Of a DNA stretch of 43,526 nt, positions 1 to 7,189 are shown one piece after another. The stretch's first letter is position 1. Each line of letters starts with the position of its first letter. The notes below the pieces were generated by a model. That model was given only the letters and a program-made list of their open reading frames with translations. It had not been told where the DNA came from and ran no database searches. Source of the DNA: Candidatus Zipacnadia bacterium (lineage in GTDB: Bacteria > Armatimonadota > Zipacnadia > Zipacnadales > UBA5352); assembly GCA_029821635.1 (NCBI GenBank), contig JALGSW010000033.1, positions 1 to 43,526 of the forward strand, in the 5' to 3' direction. The position numbers and the translations under genes are program-made.

Positions 1-12
1 CGAGGTCGGCCC
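1..12 (-). repeat. edge of a dispersed hairpin repeat (family 1), inverted copy
   Basis: The first 12 bases are the exact reverse complement of positions 49-60 (GGGCCGACCTCG), which is the conserved left end of the repeat at 49-113. The window therefore probably opens inside a second copy lying head-to-head with it; the rest of that copy is outside the window. Only the arm is visible, so this is a partial call. Confidence 0.4.
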
Positions 13-48
13 TCGGCCGTTCGCGCAGTGGTCGGCCGTACGACCGAT

Positions 49-113
49 GGGCCGACCTCGCGCCTGCGCAGTTCGCTCGCGAACTGACTGCGTCGCAGGC
101 CCTCGTGCGGCCC
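49..113 (+). repeat. dispersed hairpin repeat, family 1, copy with 35-base core
   Basis: Conserved ends GGGCCGACCTCGCG (49-62) and CTCGTGCGGCCC (102-113) flank a variable palindromic core. The core pairs CCTGCG (63-68) with CGCAGG (94-99) and AGTTCGC (70-76) with GCGAACT (79-85). The outer GGGCCG and CGGCCC also pair. The same ends with a different palindromic core occur at 15490-15537. It lies downstream of the stop of the minus-strand roadblock gene. Function unknown; a 3'-end or REP-like role is inference. Confidence 0.6.
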
Positions 114-149
114 CCCCTCACGACATGCCGGCCCGCCGGCGCGTGCGCC

Positions 150-530
150 TTACAGCCCCTCCGCCAGCTCACCCGCGGCTTCGCGCAGGTCCGGAAGGAC
201 GCTCGACGTGGGCGTCAGGGCGCCGGTCAGGCCGACGAGCACCGCGCTGTCTCCCGCCGCGAGCGCGATTACGTGCGCGGACGCGCCGCGCACTGTCACC
301 TCGCGTGGCTCCCCGCCCGCAAGCGCCCGCGACGGCGCTTCCGCCGAGACCAGCAGGTCCGCGCCCAGTGCCGCCAGCATCTCCGCGTCCGGGCCATCAT
401 CCGCGTCGCTGGCCAGCAGCAGGCCACTGCGCGTCGCCAGTGCGAGCGCGGTCAGGGCCGGCTGGTTGGCTCGCAGCGTGCGCAGGCGCGCCGCGAGCCC
501 GTTGCCATCTCCCGCCATCGTGGTGGCCAT
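150..530 (-). CDS. roadblock/LC7 domain protein
   Basis: A 126-residue soluble protein that fills one roadblock/LC7 fold. The pattern of a hydrophobic strand (ALTALALATRSGLLLAS), a helix (AEMLAALGADLL), a second strand pair (VTVRGASAHVIALAAGDSA) and a closing helix is that of the family, whose bacterial members partner small MglA-like GTPases or act as dimeric scaffolds. No GTPase gene is in the window. Its ATG shares one base with the TGA of the upstream oxidoreductase (TGATG), so the two are translationally coupled. There is no signal peptide, so it should be cytoplasmic. The family call is fairly secure from the pattern; the biological role and the reason for pairing with an oxidoreductase are unknown. 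Confidence 0.65.
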   Translation of the reverse strand: MATTMAGDGNGLAARLRTLRANQPALTALALATRSGLLLASDADDGPDAEMLAALGADLLVSAEAPSRALAGGEPREVTVRGASAHVIALAAGDSAVLVGLTGALTPTSSVLPDLREAAGELAEGL

Positions 531-1564
531 CAGCTCTTCATCGGCAGCGAGATCGTCTCGCCACCGTTCTGCCAGGAGCGATCCATTGCCAGGCAGACCT
601 CATGCGTGTTGACCGCGTCGGCAACGTCCACGTAGCTGTCCTCGCCGCTCTCGATGCAGTCGAGGAAGTGCGCGATCTCGCCCTCGAACGGGTGGTGCGA
701 GACGTCGCCCGAGTCCGGCAGGATCGACGGGACGACCGCCCAATCGCTCTGCTCCGGGAACAGCTCCCGCGAGTAGACGCGGTTGTCGCGGATCGCGCCG
801 CCGTCGCCCATCAGGTCGATGTTGAACTGGTAGGGCATGATGCAGTCCACGGACGAGGATATCTTGCCGATCGCGCCGTTGGCGAACTTCACGGTGCCGA
901 CCACGGTCGCGGGGTACTCGTAGCGCTCATCCCAGCCGCCCCCGTAGGCGCCGGAGACTTCGACGATGTCCGCGCCCGCGAGCCAGCGGATCGCGTCCAC
1001 GGCGTGGCAGCCGCCGAAGAGGAAGCTCGAGCCGCCATGCGCCAGCGTCTTCGCCCACTCCCAGCCGGCGTACCAGTCGCTGACGCCGTGCCAGTAGTCG
1101 GCTTCGGCGTAGAAGACGTTGCCGATCGCGCCCTCGCGCACGAGATTCGCGGTGTTTTGCAGCGAGGGGTTCCAGCGGAGGCAGAAGCTGACTACGGTGC
1201 GCACGCCCGCGTCCGCGACCGCATCCCGCAGGGCGTGCAGGCCCTCAAGCTCGATGGAGATCGGCTTCTCCATGATGAAGTGCTTGCCCGCCTCGCAGCA
1301 CTTGATGCCATGCTCGACGTGCACGCCACTGGGGCCCGTGACCGAGAGCGCGTCAACGCGCGGGTCGGCCAGCAGCTCATCGAGGTCGGTGTAGATCGCC
1401 GCGTCGGTGAGGCCGGCCTTGTCGGCCGCCCGCCGCGCGCTGGCCTCGGTCCTGCTCCCGACCGCGACGACCTCAGCGCGCGGGTCGGCGAGGTAGGCGT
1501 TGATGTGCTCGTCTGCCACCCATCCGGCACCAAAGATTGCGCATCCGATCTTGTCTGCTGACAT
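530..1564 (-). CDS. Gfo/Idh/MocA-family NAD(P)-dependent oxidoreductase
   Basis: A 344-residue cytoplasmic dehydrogenase. The N-terminal Rossmann fold shows GAGWVA at residues 12-17 after a short strand. The family's EKP motif is at 99-101 (FIMEKPIS), its lysine being the usual catalytic residue, and a GGCHAVDAIRWL segment near 185 holds a histidine typical of the C-terminal substrate domain. Length matches the family. Substrates are usually sugars, inositols or their derivatives; the exact one cannot be read here. The start is fixed by a strong Shine-Dalgarno (GGAGGTGG, minus strand 1579-1572) placed 7 bases before the ATG. It heads a two-gene unit with the roadblock protein, which begins on its stop codon. 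The neighbourhood of secreted glycosidase-like proteins supports a role in sugar catabolism (inference). Confidence 0.88.
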   Translation of the reverse strand: MSADKIGCAIFGAGWVADEHINAYLADPRAEVVAVGSRTEASARRAADKAGLTDAAIYTDLDELLADPRVDALSVTGPSGVHVEHGIKCCEAGKHFIMEKPISIELEGLHALRDAVADAGVRTVVSFCLRWNPSLQNTANLVREGAIGNVFYAEADYWHGVSDWYAGWEWAKTLAHGGSSFLFGGCHAVDAIRWLAGADIVEVSGAYGGGWDERYEYPATVVGTVKFANGAIGKISSSVDCIMPYQFNIDLMGDGGAIRDNRVYSRELFPEQSDWAVVPSILPDSGDVSHHPFEGEIAHFLDCIESGEDSYVDVADAVNTHEVCLAMDRSWQNGGETISLPMKS

Positions 1565-1715
1565 CTGCGTGCCACCTCCGTCCGGCGGCGCCCGTCGCGA
1601 GCACGCGAGAACGCGCGTGCGTGCAGCCGATGGGACGCTCTGAACGCAGGGGGCATTTCAGCGGCGGGGTGAGAACTCCTCCCGGACAGTCGCCGGGCGG
1701 CATGTTTCATCTCTG

Positions 1716-1740
1716 CCGGCAGCCCTGAAGCGGCTGTCGG
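1716..1740 (-). terminator. weak hairpin downstream of the 104-residue unknown gene
   Basis: CCGGCAGCC (1716-1724) faces GGCTGTCGG (1732-1740) with a 7-base loop and one G-T pair. It lies 30 bases beyond the stop of the minus-strand gene at 1770. There is no clear T-run on the minus side, so termination is uncertain. The remainder of 1565-1769 shows only a palindrome at 1601-1620 (GCACGCG paired with CGCGTGC), in the leader of the oxidoreductase. Confidence 0.3.
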
Positions 1741-1769
1741 TGGGGGAGAGCCCCGAGGGCGGGTGCGGC

Positions 1770-2084
1770 CTACTTCCCGAACAGAGCGGCCAGCCAACTC
1801 CGCTTCCCGCCGCGCTTGGGCCCGACGGTGGCGCCCGATTGGGCCTGTCGCTCCGTGCGGTCCTCCGCGGGCGACGCCTCCTTCGGGGCCGGGCCGGCGA
1901 TGTGGTAACGGGCCTCCGGATCATCCATGACCCGCTCGAGGAGTACCTCGAGGTCCTCGTCGAGGATCGAGTCGCCGAAGCGCTCGACGTCCTCGGCGGT
2001 CACCCGAACGTTCCCGACACCTCGCACCGGCGACACCCTCGGCGTGATCGGTGGACCAAGCGTCGTCCATCTGACCGTGAGCAT
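1770..2084 (-). CDS. hypothetical protein, 104 residues
   Basis: Not recognised. The start at 2084 is chosen over an upstream in-frame start at 2126 because GGAGGTGG (2096-2089) sits 4 bases before this ATG. The protein has a short N-terminal strand (MLTVRWTTLG), a conserved-looking central acidic helix (LDEDLEVLLERVMDDPEARY, residues 41-60), then a low-complexity charged tail rich in Lys, Gly and Glu that ends in the hydrophobic WLAALFGK. No signal peptide or metal-binding motif is seen. It lies between the lipoprotein gene and the oxidoreductase on the same strand but with 130 and 205 bases of spacing, so it may be monocistronic. Codon use and GC resemble the neighbours. That it is a real gene rests on the ribosome site and the absence of a better overlapping frame. 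Confidence 0.55.
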   Translation of the reverse strand: MLTVRWTTLGPPITPRVSPVRGVGNVRVTAEDVERFGDSILDEDLEVLLERVMDDPEARYHIAGPAPKEASPAEDRTERQAQSGATVGPKRGGKRSWLAALFGK

Positions 2085-2214
2085 CTCGCCACCTCCCGCG
2101 CATCTTGTAGGCCGATCACCCGTCACCGGCCTCTCCGCGCGCTGGTTGATGCACGTTCAGCTATGAGTATACCCGATGCATGGCGAAGATAGACGGTTTC
2201 TCAATGACGCGAGC

Positions 2215-2871
2215 TTAAAGTATCGTGTACGCGGTCAGCTCGATCATCGACGTCTTCGCGTCATCCTCCCACGTCTCGTCTTTCACAAGACCGACGCCGC
2301 GGGCGTACCAGCTCTTGATGGTGTGGACGATCGGGCTGCCACCATCGACGGCCGCTTCCCAGGTCTCCTCGACGCGCACGCACGAGAACGTGCCCGCGGG
2401 CACCGTCACCTGCTCACCCACCGCCGCGATCGTGAAGACCACTTCGGGGAAGAACGGGTCCGTCCACGTGTCGCCCTGCCGCGGCGGGAGCATCAGAACA
2501 GGCAGGTCGTAGGCCGGGTCGCCGACGCGCGCGTAGATGGCGTCGCCGTCCTGCCGGCGGATCTGTTGCCAGACGCGCTCTGGATACTGGTCGGTTGCGT
2601 CGCGCGTGGAGCGGACGAGGAAGTAGTCGACGCCGTCGAGGCCCGCGGTGCCGATGACGACCTCGTGATAGTCGAAGAGCTGGTTACCGGTATCCGCCGC
2701 GGGAATCACGTCAGGCGCGAGGGTCATCCGGTAGTCCCAGGTGTTGCCCAGTTGCATGGGCAGGTAGCTGGTGTTGGGGCCGCCCCCGTCGTCTCCTCCG
2801 CCTCCGCAGCCGGCGGCGATCAGTGCGAGTGCAATGCCGAGCAGAATGAGAGCGATGCGCGTTGCTTTCAT
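2215..2871 (-). CDS. predicted lipoprotein
   Basis: A 218-residue exported protein with a classic lipoprotein signal: MKATR, a hydrophobic stretch and the lipobox AAGC with the lipidated cysteine at residue 22, followed by a glycine-rich flexible linker. It would be processed by Lgt and LspA, both encoded in this window. The mature part opens with YLPMQLGNTWDYRM, a pattern shared by many beta-rich surface lipoproteins ('pefkvGntWtY'), and contains alternating strands including VFTIAAVGEQVTVPAGTFSCVRVE near residues 148-171. No enzymatic motif is seen. Function unknown; the fold resembles small beta-barrel or binding-protein domains (inference). The gene starts 131 bases downstream of the glycosidase-like gene, with a hairpin at 2925-2950 between them. 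Confidence 0.75.
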   Translation of the reverse strand: MKATRIALILLGIALALIAAGCGGGGDDGGGPNTSYLPMQLGNTWDYRMTLAPDVIPAADTGNQLFDYHEVVIGTAGLDGVDYFLVRSTRDATDQYPERVWQQIRRQDGDAIYARVGDPAYDLPVLMLPPRQGDTWTDPFFPEVVFTIAAVGEQVTVPAGTFSCVRVEETWEAAVDGGSPIVHTIKSWYARGVGLVKDETWEDDAKTSMIELTAYTIL

Positions 2872-2924
2872 GGTTGTCTGCCACCTGTCTGCGCCATCGA
2901 TGTCGGTCGTGCCTTTGCTGTTCT

Positions 2925-2950
2925 CCCCCTCTTCCGGAACGGCGAGGGGG
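2925..2950 (-). terminator. hairpin (family 3 repeat) after the glycosidase-like gene
   Basis: CCCCCTC (2925-2931) pairs with GAGGGGG (2944-2950) around a 12-base loop. It sits 53 bases past the stop of the minus-strand gene at 3003 and before the lipoprotein start at 2871. A similar hairpin occurs at 32712-32734. It may act as a terminator; there is no strong T-run. Confidence 0.4.
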
Positions 2951-3002
2951 TCGGGAGGTGAGGTCAGCCTTTAGACGCCTCCCCACGCCCCGGATGTTCC
3001 GT

Positions 3003-5636
3003 CTACTCTTCCACAAGTGCCTCGCGCGCGTCGCCATCGGTCGGCCGGTAGAAGTACGCGTCATGCACCAGTGCCACCACGTCAAGCACCGGGCTCTGCA
3101 AAGCCTGGCCCTCGCGGCCCATGATGCGGATCACGTTGCGCCCCGCCGGCAACTCCAGCTCGATCGGCCCGTCCCAGATCCACTCATAGTAGTCGCCGAT
3201 GCGGTTGCCCAGCGTGATCGGCTCCTCGGGCTTCTCCGGGTCCCAGAGGAAGAAGCTGTTATGGTTCGTGTCCTCATACTTCGTGCGGATCCACAGCAGC
3301 CAGCGCCCGGCCGTCAGCAGATCAAACTCGTACTCCGCCCACTGCTGCGGGCCGGTGTCGGTGTTGAAGCTGATCGACGGCAGCAGCGCCCCGCCGATCG
3401 ACCCCGATGCCGCCTCAGCGGCGTCCGGCCCCGCCTCAGCCGCGGTGGTGAAGCCTCCCTCGATGCGTTCAGGCGTGCCTGCGTCGATGAAGACCATTGG
3501 CGGCTTGAGCGCGCGGTCGGTGGCGCGGCGCAGCGCCATGCGGATCTCACCGCGCCCGATGCCCTCACAGTGCATGAACACGCGCGTTTTGACGGGCACC
3601 ACCACCCGTGCGCCCGGCAATACCTCGACCTCCAGCGGCCGCCCCGCGTAGTCGGTGAAGCTGAGCTTGCGCGGATCGAGCGAGAACTCCAGTTCGGCGT
3701 GGCCGCGCACCGGCGCAAGCGAGACCGTCCTGACGCCATCGTAGGAGCGCAGCGTGGTGAATGCCCGCACGAGCCGGCTGTCTGCGCTCACGTAGGGCAT
3801 CTCCCGCGCGGGCACGAGCATCGGCTCCTGGCCCTCCCGTTCGATCAGCATCCAGTCCTGGTGCGGCTCTCGGATCTGCGCCTTGAGCGCTTCATCGAAG
3901 GTCCCCGCGAACTTGTGGTGCTCGTAGCGCGCCATCACGTGCAGGATGGCGTCGAGGTCCGGCACGCGCCTCATGCGCTTGACGTTCGTGTGGATCGAGT
4001 AGGCCGAGTCGGTCGCGAGCGCCCGTGCGCACAGGTACTCCACGTCATCGACCTGGGTGGGCGGCAGGTAGTCGGTGCCGTCGCGCAGCGGGAACCAGCC
4101 GAACTCGGCGACCATTAGATCGCGGCGAGCGCGCGGCCACGAGTGTGCGACGGCGTCATCGACCTCGTCCTTCGCGCTGGGTGAGATCCAGAAGTAGTCG
4201 CGCTGGCCGGTGCGCGTCGCGAGGTGCCACGAGAACGGGGAGGACGACGCCATCTGCACGACCGCAGGCTTGCGGTCCAGTTTGTCAATGACCGACATCT
4301 GCGCGTTGGAGGTCGTGTACCAGCGCGGATCGTGCACGTCCTCGGCGCCGTCGAAGTAGATCCAGTCGAAGCCCGCCGTCCCGTAGGTGCGGGCGATGTC
4401 GGAGCAGTGCTCGTCAAGCAGGTCGGTGGTCTGATCGATGATGAAGATGCCGCGTGACTCGTCGGTCTTGACGTGCGCGACCTCCGCGCCCGCGTCGTGC
4501 GTGCGCGGGTTGGAGCCGTACACGCCGCGCCGGAGCCCGGTGAAGCCGAACGGCGCCTCCAGCGCGAGGGAGGTGTATGTCATGAGCTCGCCACCGATGC
4601 GGATGTCACGCGTCCCGGAGGTGACGGGCCAGTCGGTGGGCGGCTCGGCGGTCACGATGCGATCGGCCTCGGCGGTCAATGGGTCGGCGAGCGTCAGGTG
4701 CAGGTCCTCGTAGAAGCGCGGGTCGGCATCGCCCTGGTTGAGGTCGGTGCTCTTCGGCTGCTTGGACGAGAACATGTGCGCGCCCGCGAGAAGCCCGGCC
4801 TCGTGGATGCGATCGACCGCTGCGCTGAGCTGCTCGATTCCTCCGGGGAACGTCGCCTCCGGCACCGCGTAGCGTCGGCCGAAGTGCCCCCACGTCCCGT
4901 GGATCATCAGGATCGAGCCCATGCCGCCGCGCTGCGCCCAGTCGATTACCGTGTCGATGTTGTCATTGGCCACGCCCGAGATCATCAGGTAGCTGCCACG
5001 GGCCGCATCCGAGACCTTGGCCGCCATGCCGACGGGGATGCCAAAATGCGCCTCGGCCGCCATGATCGGCTGCGCGATCTGCTCCCACGCGCTGGCCATC
5101 ACCGCCGCCTGCAGCGGCAGCGTTGAGGTGCCGCGGACCCAGCTCGCGAACAGGCGCGGTGTTGAGTCGCCGCGTACGAGGCACTCCTGCGTGCCGCCGA
5201 TGAGCGCGACACCCGTCTCCTCCGCGCCCACGACCGCGTGGCCCTGGCAGCGCAGTTCGCCGCCCTCAACGAGCGGCAGGACCACGAAGTCGAGCTGGGC
5301 GGGCTCGCCCGCGATCTCTTCGAGCGTAAAGACGGGCATCCCGCCGACGTCCTCCCACGAGACGGCCGCACTGATGCCGCTGTCGCCGAATGCGTAGCTG
5401 ATGCGCCGGCCCTCCGCAGATGCGGCGGTGGCGCTGATGACGACATCTGTCCGCGCATAGGCCGCGGGCATGTCGGGGCGGGCAAGCTCGGCGTCCGAGC
5501 CGGCCATCGTGAGCGACTGCAGCGTTCCGTCTTCGCCGATAGCCAGACGCAGCATCTCCGTCTGGACGATGATCGGCTCGGCGGCAACGAGATTGGCGCA
5601 GAAGATTAGTGGGAGCAGCAGAGACAGGTGGCGCAT
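3003..5636 (-). CDS. secreted TIM-barrel glycosidase-like protein with C-terminal beta-sandwich
   Basis: An 877-residue exported protein. The start at 5636 is chosen because AAGGAG (5652-5647) precedes it by 10 bases and it begins a clean signal peptide (MRHLSLLLPLIFCANLVAAE). An N-terminal beta-rich domain (to about residue 200) leads into a TIM-barrel: SILMIHGTWGHFGRRY near 245 and LLAGAHMFSSKQPK near 285. The barrel is interrupted at about 310-380 by a small beta insert (TYTSL...TGLRRGVYGSNPRTHDAGAEV), and resumes with FDWIYFDGAEDVHDP near 425, whose aspartates are candidate catalytic residues as in GH31/GH36-like barrels. Residues from about 730 look like a carbohydrate-binding beta-sandwich (WAEYEFDLLTAGRWLLWIRT). 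The enzyme family cannot be assigned by eye. It is divergent from the DUF4432 gene across the ATCCTGT element region, so both may be co-regulated. Confidence 0.6.
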   Translation of the reverse strand: MRHLSLLLPLIFCANLVAAEPIIVQTEMLRLAIGEDGTLQSLTMAGSDAELARPDMPAAYARTDVVISATAASAEGRRISYAFGDSGISAAVSWEDVGGMPVFTLEEIAGEPAQLDFVVLPLVEGGELRCQGHAVVGAEETGVALIGGTQECLVRGDSTPRLFASWVRGTSTLPLQAAVMASAWEQIAQPIMAAEAHFGIPVGMAAKVSDAARGSYLMISGVANDNIDTVIDWAQRGGMGSILMIHGTWGHFGRRYAVPEATFPGGIEQLSAAVDRIHEAGLLAGAHMFSSKQPKSTDLNQGDADPRFYEDLHLTLADPLTAEADRIVTAEPPTDWPVTSGTRDIRIGGELMTYTSLALEAPFGFTGLRRGVYGSNPRTHDAGAEVAHVKTDESRGIFIIDQTTDLLDEHCSDIARTYGTAGFDWIYFDGAEDVHDPRWYTTSNAQMSVIDKLDRKPAVVQMASSSPFSWHLATRTGQRDYFWISPSAKDEVDDAVAHSWPRARRDLMVAEFGWFPLRDGTDYLPPTQVDDVEYLCARALATDSAYSIHTNVKRMRRVPDLDAILHVMARYEHHKFAGTFDEALKAQIREPHQDWMLIEREGQEPMLVPAREMPYVSADSRLVRAFTTLRSYDGVRTVSLAPVRGHAELEFSLDPRKLSFTDYAGRPLEVEVLPGARVVVPVKTRVFMHCEGIGRGEIRMALRRATDRALKPPMVFIDAGTPERIEGGFTTAAEAGPDAAEAASGSIGGALLPSISFNTDTGPQQWAEYEFDLLTAGRWLLWIRTKYEDTNHNSFFLWDPEKPEEPITLGNRIGDYYEWIWDGPIELELPAGRNVIRIMGREGQALQSPVLDVVALVHDAYFYRPTDGDAREALVEE

Positions 5637-5720
5637 GAGCGGACAACTCCTTCGCGAGTGATGCCGGTCGTTTCGCCGCTCTACCCGTACATGCCTGCAC
5701 GTCGGACGGCGACGACTCTC

Positions 5721-5770
5721 ACAGGATCGGCGCTGCGCGCCGGCAGGATCTGACAGCGACGGCACAGGAT
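5721..5770 (-). promoter_or_regulatory. triple ATCCTGT element, minus orientation (leader of the 3003-5636 gene)
   Basis: Read on the minus strand, ATCCTG(T/C) begins at 5770, 5749 and 5727, spaced 21 and 22 bases. The middle unit holds a perfect palindrome CGGCGC-GCA-GCGCCG. Similarity to the plus-strand element continues some 21 bases past the third heptamer (to about 5704). The last heptamer ends 84 bases before the ATG at 5636. This is half of a mirrored arrangement filling the 415-base gap 5637-6051. Whether it acts as DNA operator or leader RNA is not decided by the sequence. No clear sigma70 promoter is visible in the gap. Confidence 0.55.
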
Positions 5771-5909
5771 GACGACCGGACAAGGGGACGACAGCGGATA
5801 GGGACGGAATGGGGCGTGGCGGGGGGAGTGACGGGCCACCGGTCGTTGCCGCAAGCCTTCGCACGAACCTGCTGAGCCTTCGCCGTACACCCGTCTCTGC
5901 TGTTGTCGC

Positions 5910-5958
5910 ATCCTGTGTTGTTGTCGTCAAATCCTGTTCGGACGAAGTCCGATCCTGT
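5910..5958 (+). promoter_or_regulatory. triple ATCCTGT element, plus orientation (leader of the 6052-7140 gene)
   Basis: ATCCTGT occurs exactly at 5910, 5931 and 5952, a 21-base period. The middle unit contains CGGAC-GAA-GTCCG (5939-5951), a perfect palindrome. Two degenerate relatives may precede it (AACCTGC at 5866 and ACCCGTC at 5889). The last heptamer ends 93 bases before the ATG at 6052. Unit by unit it matches the minus-strand element at 5770-5704, nearly all differences being C/T or A/G transitions. It is probably an operator or RNA element shared by the two divergent genes. Confidence 0.55.
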
Positions 5959-6051
5959 GAAGGTCGTTGTCGTTCGCCGGGGGAGGTGCGCCACGGTCCG
6001 CGATGAATCGTTCGGCAACGCCCATCGCGATCCGACGAGGTGAGCCTGACC

Positions 6052-7140
6052 ATGCAGTTCCATCACTACACCCAAGAGCGCAACTTCGGCTGCCGCATTA
6101 GCGACGAGTTCACCTACCGCGGGCTGCGGCTGCTGGTGATCGAGAACGAGCTTATCCGCGTCACGATCCTGCTCGACAAGGGCACGGACGTCTACGAGTT
6201 CCTGCACAAGCCCTCCGACACCGACTTCATGTGGCGGACGCCGCGCGGCGTGCGCAACCCGGACAAGGCGCTGGAGATGGTTGCGTCGAGCGACGGCCCA
6301 TTCAGCGACTTCTACGAGGGCGGCTGGCAGGAGTGCATGCCCAACGGTGGCCGCGCCTGCGAGTACCGCGGTGTCGAGATGGGGCTGCACGGGGAGGTCT
6401 GGGGGCTGCCGTGGAACTGCCAGATCACCCAGGATGACCCGGAGATCGTCCAGGCGAAGACGTGGGTGCGGACGGTACGCACACCCTTCCTGCTGGAGAA
6501 GACCTTCACGCTGCGCGCGGGCTCCGGCGTGCTGGAGATCGACGAGACGCTCGTGAATGAGGGCCAGGAGCAGATCGACCTGCTGTGGGGGCATCACCCT
6601 GCGCTGGGCAGCCGATTCGTCGAGTCGGACTGCCGCATCGACACCTCCGCGCGCACGGTGGTCGTGGACGAGAACGTGGTCGATCACTGCCGCTTCGAGC
6701 CGGGCGGGCGCTTCGAGTGGCCGGTCGGCATCGGTCGCTCGGGCGATCCGGTGGACGTGAGCGTCATCCCCGGCCCGGACTCGCGCCTCAATGACATGCT
6801 TTACCTGACGGACCTCGGGGACGACGGCTGGTACGCGGTGACCAGCCAGCAGCGCAAGCTCGGCTTCGGCATCTCCTTCGACACGGCGACCTTCCCGCAC
6901 ATCTGGCTCTGGATGCCGCTGGGCGGCTCATGGGGCAGCCCGAGCTGGGGGAGGCACTACACGGTCGCGCTGGAGCCTTTCAGCAGCTTCCCCGCGATTC
7001 TGTGCAACGCTATCGAGGCCGGGACGCAGCTTGTGCTGGAGCCGGGCGAGGAGCGCTCCACGTGGCTGCGCGCCGTCGCCTACGACGGTGTTGAGCGCGT
7101 CAGCGGAATCGATGGTGACGGGGTGATCAGCCCTGCCTGA
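6052..7140 (+). CDS. DUF4432 family protein (aldose 1-epimerase-like)
   Basis: A 362-residue cytoplasmic protein of the galactose-mutarotase beta-sandwich superfamily. The N-terminal half has the DUF4432 pattern of strands RGLRLLVIENELIRVTILLD and DVYEFLHKPSDTDFMWRTP, then a glycine-rich GGWQECMPNGG near 100, the LHGEVWGLPW segment near 122-131 and WGHHPALG near 184-191; histidines in the last two are candidates for substrate or catalytic contacts. The ATG at 6052 is preferred to a GTG at 6040 because GAGGTG (6037-6042) lies 9 bases upstream of it. Family members are thought to act on sugar anomers or related carbohydrates; the precise reaction is unknown. The gene diverges from a secreted glycosidase-like gene and shares the mirrored ATCCTGT elements with it. 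queH overlaps or follows it immediately. Confidence 0.82.
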   Translation: MQFHHYTQERNFGCRISDEFTYRGLRLLVIENELIRVTILLDKGTDVYEFLHKPSDTDFMWRTPRGVRNPDKALEMVASSDGPFSDFYEGGWQECMPNGGRACEYRGVEMGLHGEVWGLPWNCQITQDDPEIVQAKTWVRTVRTPFLLEKTFTLRAGSGVLEIDETLVNEGQEQIDLLWGHHPALGSRFVESDCRIDTSARTVVVDENVVDHCRFEPGGRFEWPVGIGRSGDPVDVSVIPGPDSRLNDMLYLTDLGDDGWYAVTSQQRKLGFGISFDTATFPHIWLWMPLGGSWGSPSWGRHYTVALEPFSSFPAILCNAIEAGTQLVLEPGEERSTWLRAVAYDGVERVSGIDGDGVISPA

Positions 7141-7189
7141 CGAGGTCGTCGAGACTCAGGTTGCAGCGGACATCGGTGAGATCGGCGAT

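Noticed and set aside
47-1561. Long plus-strand open frame antisense to the oxidoreductase and roadblock genes
   Set aside because: Arg/Ala/Pro-rich shadow of the GC-rich minus genes with no domain or ribosome site. The same applies to the other long antisense frames, for example 11573-15652 (minus) and 19943-22573 (plus).
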